Source: Microthyrium microscopicum
Lineage: Eukaryota > Ascomycota > Dothideomycetes > Microthyriales > Microthyriaceae
Length of the DNA stretch: 64,000 nt
Assembly (NCBI GenBank): GCA_010405405.1
Contig: MU004230.1
Span: 1,943,744-2,007,743 of the forward strand
Reading direction: 5' to 3'
Below, piece by piece: positions 56,602-64,000 of the stretch; within the stretch, counting starts at the first letter, position 1; the number at the start of each line of letters is the position of its first letter. The position numbers were made by a program, and so were the translations under genes. The notes under the pieces are model-generated. The model saw nothing but the letters and a program-made list of their open reading frames with translations, was not told the origin of the DNA and did no database searches.

Positions 56602-57050
56602 ATTGTGGTAAGTTTGTCAAGTTCAATCGGATGGTTGAAGTGTTTTGCGACATCCTCAACACGAGAGTCTAGAGAGTATTTTATAGCTTCTTGGTCGAGC
56701 CATGACGTTGAAACAATCAACAATTCATTGTGATGATAATGGTAAATTCTTTTCGAGCTCCGCGGTGATGCCATGGTGAGTCGTCCATGATTTCCTAATC
56801 CGGTTGCATGTCGCATTGTGGAACTCCGCCATCCGCCTACCTGCATTGAGGCTCAGCCGCTAATGGATCGACAAGCAGATCAACCATCCTGCAGCGGGCG
56901 ATGATAGACAACACTGCCTTATTTATCGCAAGATGCCTCCCGACTTGGTAGAAAACACAGCTCCCGATGTTCATCGTCGAGTATAATGGTTGGAGTTCGT
57001 ATGACGGCTCATAACGGCCACCCTAGCCAGTTTAGCAAAACCAAAAAGTA
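56602..57050. other. Intergenic region at the edge of the AT-rich tract
   Basis: 449 bases from the S28 start to the composition change at about 57.05 kb. Normal base composition, with no supported gene. Confidence 0.5.
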
Positions 57051-57200
57051 CAAAGCTCTACATTTTATAAATACAATATTCCTATACCCATTTCCCTATT
57101 TTAGCGCTTTAGATAAATTCTAAAAGAGATATTCAAAAATTACATATTTTTTAATACCTAAATTAAGGTAATTAGTAATAATAACTATAATATAGCAATA

Positions 57201-57475
57201 GTATAGCTATATTAGTAGGTAAAGTATAGCTATATTAGTAAGCAAAGTATAGCTACGTTAATAAAAAAGGGTAAGATAAGTATAGCTACGTTAGTAAGTA
57301 AGGTATAGCTACGTTAGTAGGCAAGATATAGCTACGTTAGTAGACAAGGTATAACTATATTAGTAAGTAAGGTATAATTACGTTAGTAAGTAAGGCGCTA
57401 AGAAAGATATAGCTATATTAACAATAAAGGTAACAAGAAAGATATAGCTACATTAACGAGAAAGGTATAGCTATA
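57201..57475. repeat. Degraded 23-bp tandem array
   Basis: Units of 23 bp such as gtatagctacgttagtaag are in exact register at 57201-57246 (two copies) and 57280-57394 (five copies), with looser copies between and to about 57475. Units differ mostly by transitions (tacgtta or tatatta), as expected if C-to-T change hit the array after it expanded. It marks the inner edge of the right AT-rich tract. Confidence 0.85.
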
Positions 57476-57699
57476 TATTATTAATTAAGGTAATATAATT
57501 AGTATATATATAGATTAGTAATAAAAATTAATTAAGAAAGGCTTTTAATTCTTAACGATATACTAATAGGTAGAAGTTAACTATTATTATAAAATCTAAT
57601 ATAAAGTATAGTATTTTTCTCTTCTTCTTTAGTATTAGTTATACCTCCTAGGCAACTTTCATTATACTAAATACTTATATTAATTTAATTATATACTAA

Positions 57700-58750
57700 G
57701 CCTCTATTAAGAGCTTAGTATTAACTAAAGGCTATACTAATACTAAGGTTTATAAATAGCTTCTTAATAAATATAGTATAGAGGTTTCTATTCAAACTAT
57801 TTATTAAAGAATTAATAAATAGGGGATTTAAAGAAGAACTATATAGCTTAATAAAAATTTAAAGAACGTAATAAAAGCTTTGTTTTACGTCTTTAATAGC
57901 AATAAGAGGGAGATAATATATACCCTATAAGATTATAGGTATAAACTTTCCTAAAAGACTTTATAATAATATTACTAAAGGCTTAGAATATCTTATTAAT
58001 AAGACTATAGATTATATTAAGAGTTCTACAAAGTATACTTTAAGGATAATTATAATACAATTTAGTATAAGCTTTAATAATCCTATCTTAGTATTATAAA
58101 TTATAGATACTATATATTAGCAATAAGAATTAGAGCTTAGAGACGTAATATACCTCTAAGAAATATTCATTTTATCTAACAATAATTAGATCTAGAAGCT
58201 ACTACTACTTAATAGAAATAAGTATATTAAAAATAGGGCAAATATAAAGTTAAAAGTCTAGATTATATTTAGTCTATTAATAAGTATAATAAACTAAAGC
58301 AATTTAGCTTTAAGATTTATAGCTATATTAACGCCTACTTAAGACATCTTAACTATTATAATATTAGTATATTAAATAAGATAAGTATTAGTTATCTCTA
58401 CTAATACTTAGATTATTTAGAAAGTAGATTAATTTAGCTATAATTTATTTAATTAGACTAAGGTAGTGAAATAATTATACTTGCTAATACTTATTATAAA
58501 TTCTTACTTACTTATAAACTTAACCTTTATTTTAAGGACTATTTCTTATATAGGATAAGTATTACTAACTAATAGATAGAACGTTAATAAGGAAATCTTA
58601 GTAAATCTATACTAAATAAATAGAGAGTAAGTTTTATCTTATTAAAGTAATACTAATATATATTCTAAAAGATATACTAATTCCCTATAGAAGTTTTTTA
58701 AGTAGCTTTAAAGAGATAGCAAATTTTTATAAGATAGACTTACTAATTAT
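57700..58750 (+). mobile_element. Relic of an integrase-bearing element (family uncertain)
   Basis: An old, broken element on the plus strand. Around 58.3-58.56 kb the sequence resembles the core of a class of fungal integrase-core proteins. It could derive from a DNA transposon or from a Polinton- or Ginger-like element; no terminal repeats or other parts were identified. It is heavily decayed with many breaks and looks RIP-mutated. Boundaries are approximate. Confidence 0.35.
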
Positions 58751-61700
58751 ATTATAATACTAGCTATATTTATACTTATCTTATAAGATATTATTACTAG
58801 ATACGTTTATAACTAGAATAATTATAAGTTAACTAATACTAAGAAAAGGCGCCCTAATACTATTAATAGAAAGCTATAGCACCTATATAATTATCCTTAG
58901 AACGTAGAGAAGATTAGCTTACTAATTAATCTTAAACTTATCTACATAGTAAAGTAATAAGCTAGTAACTAGAATAAAGATACCTATCTATCTAAAAAAA
59001 CCCTCTAATAATACTAATAAGAACTATAGTAGATAGGGTTTAATCCCTCTATAGATTCTTTTAGCAACGCCTAAAATTACTAAAGAAAGACTAATCTATT
59101 TAGAAGCATTTACTTAATTCTAAAGAGTATACTAAATAAATATATTCTTAGTAAATAGTTACTAATTATGTATCTTTTAGTAATACTAAGCAATAGAGAG
59201 AATTAGATTAAAGCTAATCCTAGTTAGCTTACTATAGTTGTACTAGCTAATATAGAATAAGATAAAGTTAGGAAATTTATTAAAGTAAAGATAGCTAAGT
59301 TCTATACTATATTAGATATAGTAAGGATAGACTACTTTTATATAGAGTAAGCTCTATATTCTAATAATAAGTCTTAGCTTACTTATTATAATACTTTACT
59401 ATAAATAACGCTTTTCTAGTAGATAGATAATATATTTCTTAATTACTCTTTATCTAAGAAACTTAATTCTATTATATAAGAACTTACTCTCTACTAATAT
59501 ATATATTAGGTTAATACTTATTTATTTCTTTAATATTTATACTCTTATATTTTTAATTTTATATTTATTATATTAGCTTTAGGCTCCTTTCGTAGACTTA
59601 CTTAGATACTTAACTCCTAACTAAAAGGCATACTATGTCTAGCTTACTAGGATATAGATATAGCTTAGTAAAGAAGTTATAATTAGAATATAGGTATAGA
59701 GTATTCTTTTTACTTCTAAGAAACTAGTATTTACTAAGTAAAGAGAATACCTTAACTAATAGAGAAGTAATTAAAAAAGAATCCTTAACTCTAAGTTAGA
59801 TTACTACTAGAATTAGTAGTAATTAAAGAAGAAACTATTATTTATAATATTAAGTTATATCTATCGCCTACCTAATAAGTTTCTATAATTAAGACTAAAT
59901 AATTTAGGTCTATAGGTAGTAGCCCTATATCCTTACTTAATTTATATATTTAAATAAAGGATTATTAGGATAGAGAAGAAGATATGCTAATATAAATAGA
60001 GTCTAAAGCTTTTATTACCTAGTTAGCTCCTTACCTAAACCTAGTATTAGTTAGGAATATAAAAATAGGTTAGCTTTAAAGTATTAAAGATAATTTAAGT
60101 TTAATATATTAAAGCGCTAAAAAGACTTAAACTAAATAGCTTTATAATTTTAATACTTAGAAGCTTTTTTATAATAATATACTACTAGATAGTAAAGAGA
60201 TATTCTAAAAAGTAGCCTAAATAAGTAAGTTTACTAACTTACTAATAGAATATAGACTATTAGCTAATAAGAGCTAGGTTTTTTTAGTAGTATTATCTAT
60301 TAGAGTAATATAGATAGTATTTTATACTTTATTATAAAGATCTTATTTAAGCATCTAGACTAGGATATTATTAAATAGTTTTAGGTATTATATAATAAGA
60401 GCAAAGGTATAAAGTCCTATATCTTCTTTTATAACGATATAGAGGATACCTAAGGAGGTATAGATAAAACTAAAAAAAAAGAACTAAGGTTTAATAAGGT
60501 TAGTAAAATATACAACGAACCTTAGAGCTTAGAAGATTTTTTTAAGAATAGGCTATTTAAGCTAAAGAAGAAAAAGGGGACAAGTAAAGCATAATTTAAT
60601 ATTAACCTCGTCTTTTAGATTATAAGAATAAATTATAAGGCTTAGGTAGATTACTATAAGTAACTTAATAACTTAGAAACCCTAATTTTAAGAGAATAAG
60701 GATAACTTAGTAAAATAATACTAAGGCCTAAATATTTAAACACTATATTACCTATACTACTTTTAATTTAAAGTATTAAAAAGGAGAATAAGCTTAGTAG
60801 TACTATTACTATAGTTAATCCTAATACTTTTTAAAAGATTAAGAAAGAGTTTAAGCTAGCTATAATTAATCCTAAGGCTTTCCTTAACTTAACTAGATAA
60901 GGTAATGATAAAGATAAAGTTTCTAGCGAATTTAGTAATTCTAATAATAATAGAGAGCTACTAGAGGATAAAGAGCTACTAAAGGAAACTAAAGGTAATA
61001 ATAACTATAAACTATACTTAGAGCTAATAAAGAAAATTCTTACTAAAAAGAAAAAGAAAGGTAATAATATAGAAAAGTTAAAGCTATAAACTAATAAGGC
61101 GCCCTATAAACGTAACGCCTTTAATACTAAGCTATTTAATTAAACCTTTTAAAAGTATAGAAAAGAGCTAGCAGTAAGCCTAAAATAAAAATAGAAGGAA
61201 GTAGAGGCTTAATAAGTTATATAGCTTACTACTAAGAAAGGTCTATAAGGTAGCTTAGGTAGGAAAAAAAAAAAAGGACGTAGTAATACTAATGAGTAAG
61301 ATAAATATAGTAATACTACTAGTAGAAACTAATTTATCTTTATATCTCTTTACTAGTACTCTCTAGTTCTTCCTTTAGGTAGTTTTACTTTATATTACTA
61401 ATAATATTACTTTTAGGTCTTATCTTTATTTTAATTTATAATATAATAATGCTACTAAGTAGAGCTTACTAAAAGAGGATAGGCCTAGCGCCTAGCTAGT
61501 TAAATAAAATAATATTAGTTTATAAATATAAAATAGCTTCTTATTAATTATTTAAAACGCTAGAGCACTTTAGCCTTAGGCCTTAGCTTTTACTAGGAAT
61601 ACTAACTAGGAATACTATATAGATAGTAATGCTATCCTTAAGAAGTAGACTATACTAGGCTATGCTAGACCTACTAAAAACTAGCTACTTTTTATTATTA

Positions 61701-64000
61701 GATATAGTGTTAATTTCTTTAATTCCTTAAAAAAAATTAATTATTTATTATTCCTTTAAGGCTTTAAGTAAAGAGAATTAAGCCTTTACGCCGCTTATAT
61801 AGGCTTTAACTTATATAAGACTAAATAGTTAGGAAAGACTAATGCTTTGTCTTAAATAAGGACTACGTAATCTAACGATATATCCTTATAAGGCTATATG
61901 TATATTACTAAATAATAAGTAACTAGCTTATTAAACTATAATGCCTTATCTTTATATTACTAAACTAAGCCCCTCTAAATCCTTAAGTAGTTTATTAACT
62001 TATAAGTCAAACCTAAGTAAACGTTAGTAAGTATAGTAATTAATATGACTTAGTAAAAAGAAGTTATAAAGTAGGATATAAAAAACTAGTATATAATAAT
62101 AAAAAAAGTAAATAATAAGCTTAAGGGTAAGTAATATATAATATTTTTATAAACACGCTAGAAACAAAACCTAAATTAATAACTAAATTAATTAAAAGCT
62201 ATACTAAACTAAGAATCTAAATACTAAGGAGTTATTAGTTAAGTATTAATATAATTCTATAAAAAAATTAGTTATGTTTCTATCTAATAATATTAACTAC
62301 TTACTAAGAAATATAATAATAGTAGTTAAGCTCTAACTCTAATTCTAAAAAGACTTTTATAGCCTACTAATCTATAGAAGAGTTATAGTCTTGTTTAAGA
62401 TAGATATAATATTAATTAATAGGAAATAACTTAAGAAGAGTTAATAAAGTTAATTATTAAGCCACTAGGTACTTAAAAATATAGATAGTAAGTCTTTTAA
62501 TATCTAGACTATATCTTTCTAAGACTTTTTAATTAAGAGTAACTCTATTTTTTTCCTTATATATAATATAGTTATCTATATCCTTATTATTAAATTTATA
62601 ATAGCACTCTAATAACCTCTTGCTATTATATTTATAAAAAGAGTAGCCTTTATTAAAGTTAACCTCCTAAACTAATTACTTATTCTCTCCTTATTCTTTC
62701 TTAATCTTTACTCTATTTATCTCTTTTAAAGCTCTTAAAGATATATTAATTTTTTTAGCATTATTTAAAATATAAATAAGCTAATAGTACTCTTTTTATT
62801 TAGTACTATCTATCTAAATAAAGCTTACCTTAGCCTTACTTATATTTTTAAGAATTCTTCTTACTTGCTTATATAATCTTTATAATCTACTTTAAAAACG
62901 TATTAATAATATTAATACGCCCTTACCTTCTAAAAGATTTAAGTTACTAAACTTAACTAATAAGCCTATCGTATTACTATTGCGATCTATATATATCTTT
63001 ATTTCTTCTACTTTTAAACGTACCCTAAAAATATTTAACTTCTCTTTACTATCTATATAGCGCTAAAGGTCTTTATAGAAGAGCTCTAAGTAAAATTCTT
63101 TAATTTAATATTATATTATATTAATTTATATCTAGTTATTAGTATTAAGGACTTAATTAAATCTATAACCCTTAAAGTAAATATTATTAAGATAATATAT
63201 AGGACGAAATAAAGCTTATAATTCCTTAGCTACCCCCTAGTAAACTAAGAAAGTAGCTAGAAATGTATAAGCTTTATTTATTTTAAGGACTTTTTAGCTA
63301 AATCTTTCTATATTAGAATATCTTATAAAGTAGCAACTTTAACTATAGAGTAAGATCTAAAGAAAGTTATACCTATATTAACTTATAATTTTAATCTACT
63401 CTTTGTCCTAGATGATATACTACTAAAAGATATACTATATTAAAAGAAAGTTAAATATAACTTATATATACTTCCCTTAGTATTTTTAAGTCTTTATCTT
63501 TTAATATTAGACCCTAACTACTCCTTAGGTAAATTAAGAAAATAATTAGGGTTTAATATAGCTCTAGAAGAGCTAATACCTACCTAAATTAGGATTTTTA
63601 TTAGTCTAATATTAAGTTAGTATTTTTTTTAATAGTAGAAGAAAGTAGATAAATTCTTACCTATTAGTTATCTTGTTACTAATATATATTTCTTCTACGT
63701 AAAGTACTGCCTTAATTAATAATATAGTAGGTAGAGATCTAGTACTTTATTAGTATATATATAATAAAGTCCTTAGTAGAGATATACTATTATGTTAGAT
63801 ATAACTATCTTTCTAAAAAGAAGCACTATTAGCTATACTCTAATTAATATCTATAATATATATCTAAGTTTATAATTAGCTTTAACTTATTAATATAATA
63901 CTATCCCTATAGATAGAAGACTTCCTAAAAAAATAAAAGAACTAAATATATAATAAGTATCTAAGGTAAGTAAAGTAGTATACTTACTTTACTATCTTAG

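Larger units (their letters stand above)
57051..64000. other. AT-rich, RIP-like repeat tract (right flank)
   Basis: At about 57.05 kb the composition turns AT-rich within some tens of bases and stays so to the edge. CpA and TpG are scarce while TpA is abundant, more extremely than in the left tract. No host gene is open. The tract holds a 23-bp tandem array and an integrase-like relic (listed separately). From about 59.5 kb on I see only decayed repeat sequence, with Lys/Glu/Asn-rich open stretches (for example around 60.4-61.1 kb) that I cannot assign to a family. Confidence 0.8.

Noticed and set aside
1-64000. CRISPR array, prokaryotic operon or phage content
   Set aside because: The genes are split by fungal-type introns and encode eukaryotic proteins. 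The only regular repeats are the 16-bp, 21-bp and 23-bp tandem arrays, which have no unique spacers.
1-64000. tRNA and rRNA genes
   Set aside because: I looked for GGTTCGA-type B boxes with a paired acceptor stem and for rRNA-like segments and found none; a covariance-model scan would be more reliable.

Overview
The window looks like a stretch of nuclear genome from a filamentous ascomycete (Pezizomycotina). The genes are compact, and many are split by introns of about 47-80 bases with GT-AG ends. The families present are typical of this group: a fungal rhodopsin-like membrane protein, a sedolisin-type tripeptidyl peptidase, a CmcJ/AsaB-like enzyme and a fungal F-box protein. A block of about 51 kb with balanced base composition (roughly 5.2-57.05 kb) lies between two very AT-rich tracts (1 to about 5.2 kb, and about 57.05 kb to the right edge). 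Those tracts are almost free of genes and largely lack CpA/TpG, the signature expected of repeat-induced point mutation (RIP). I cannot name the species; gene order and coding style alone do not fix the class.

Layout. The left AT-rich tract holds an old Ty1/Copia retrotransposon relic, cut by the window edge, followed by a decayed pogo-like DNA transposon. The gene block then runs: BAR-SH3 protein (RVS167-like), OSH3-type oxysterol-binding protein, a Myb/SANT-like low-complexity nuclear protein, COQ7, RTF1, a rhodopsin-like seven-helix protein, mitochondrial seryl-tRNA synthetase, an MDR oxidoreductase, a small Cys-rich protein ending in SKL, a doubtful single-pass membrane gene, a CFEM-like secreted/membrane protein, an F-box protein, FMC1, a 1317-residue proline-rich/coiled-coil protein, fructose-1,6-bisphosphatase, PAC1/LIS1, STU2/XMAP215, a sedolisin, GET3, a secreted class 3 lipase, ribosomal protein S19, UBC12, a CmcJ/AsaB-like enzyme and an S28 serine peptidase. 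The right tract starts with a degraded 23-bp tandem array and then holds old repeats, one with an integrase-like core.

How the genes relate. Most are unrelated housekeeping genes. The most suggestive arrangement is PAC1 and STU2, transcribed away from each other from a shared 778-bp interval; both products act on microtubule plus ends and dynein. COQ7/RTF1 and F-box/FMC1 are also divergent pairs. Three secreted hydrolases (sedolisin, lipase, S28 peptidase) lie within 12 kb but are separated by housekeeping genes, so this is not a clear cluster. I found no CRISPR array, tRNA, rRNA or complete mobile element. I did not find a convincing new multi-gene system. The best leads are the PAC1-STU2 head-to-head pair, the Cys-rich SKL protein, a GC-AG intron, a 12-nt microexon and two unusual tandem arrays.

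All exon boundaries were deduced by eye from reading-frame continuity and splice consensus. No alignment or database search was run.
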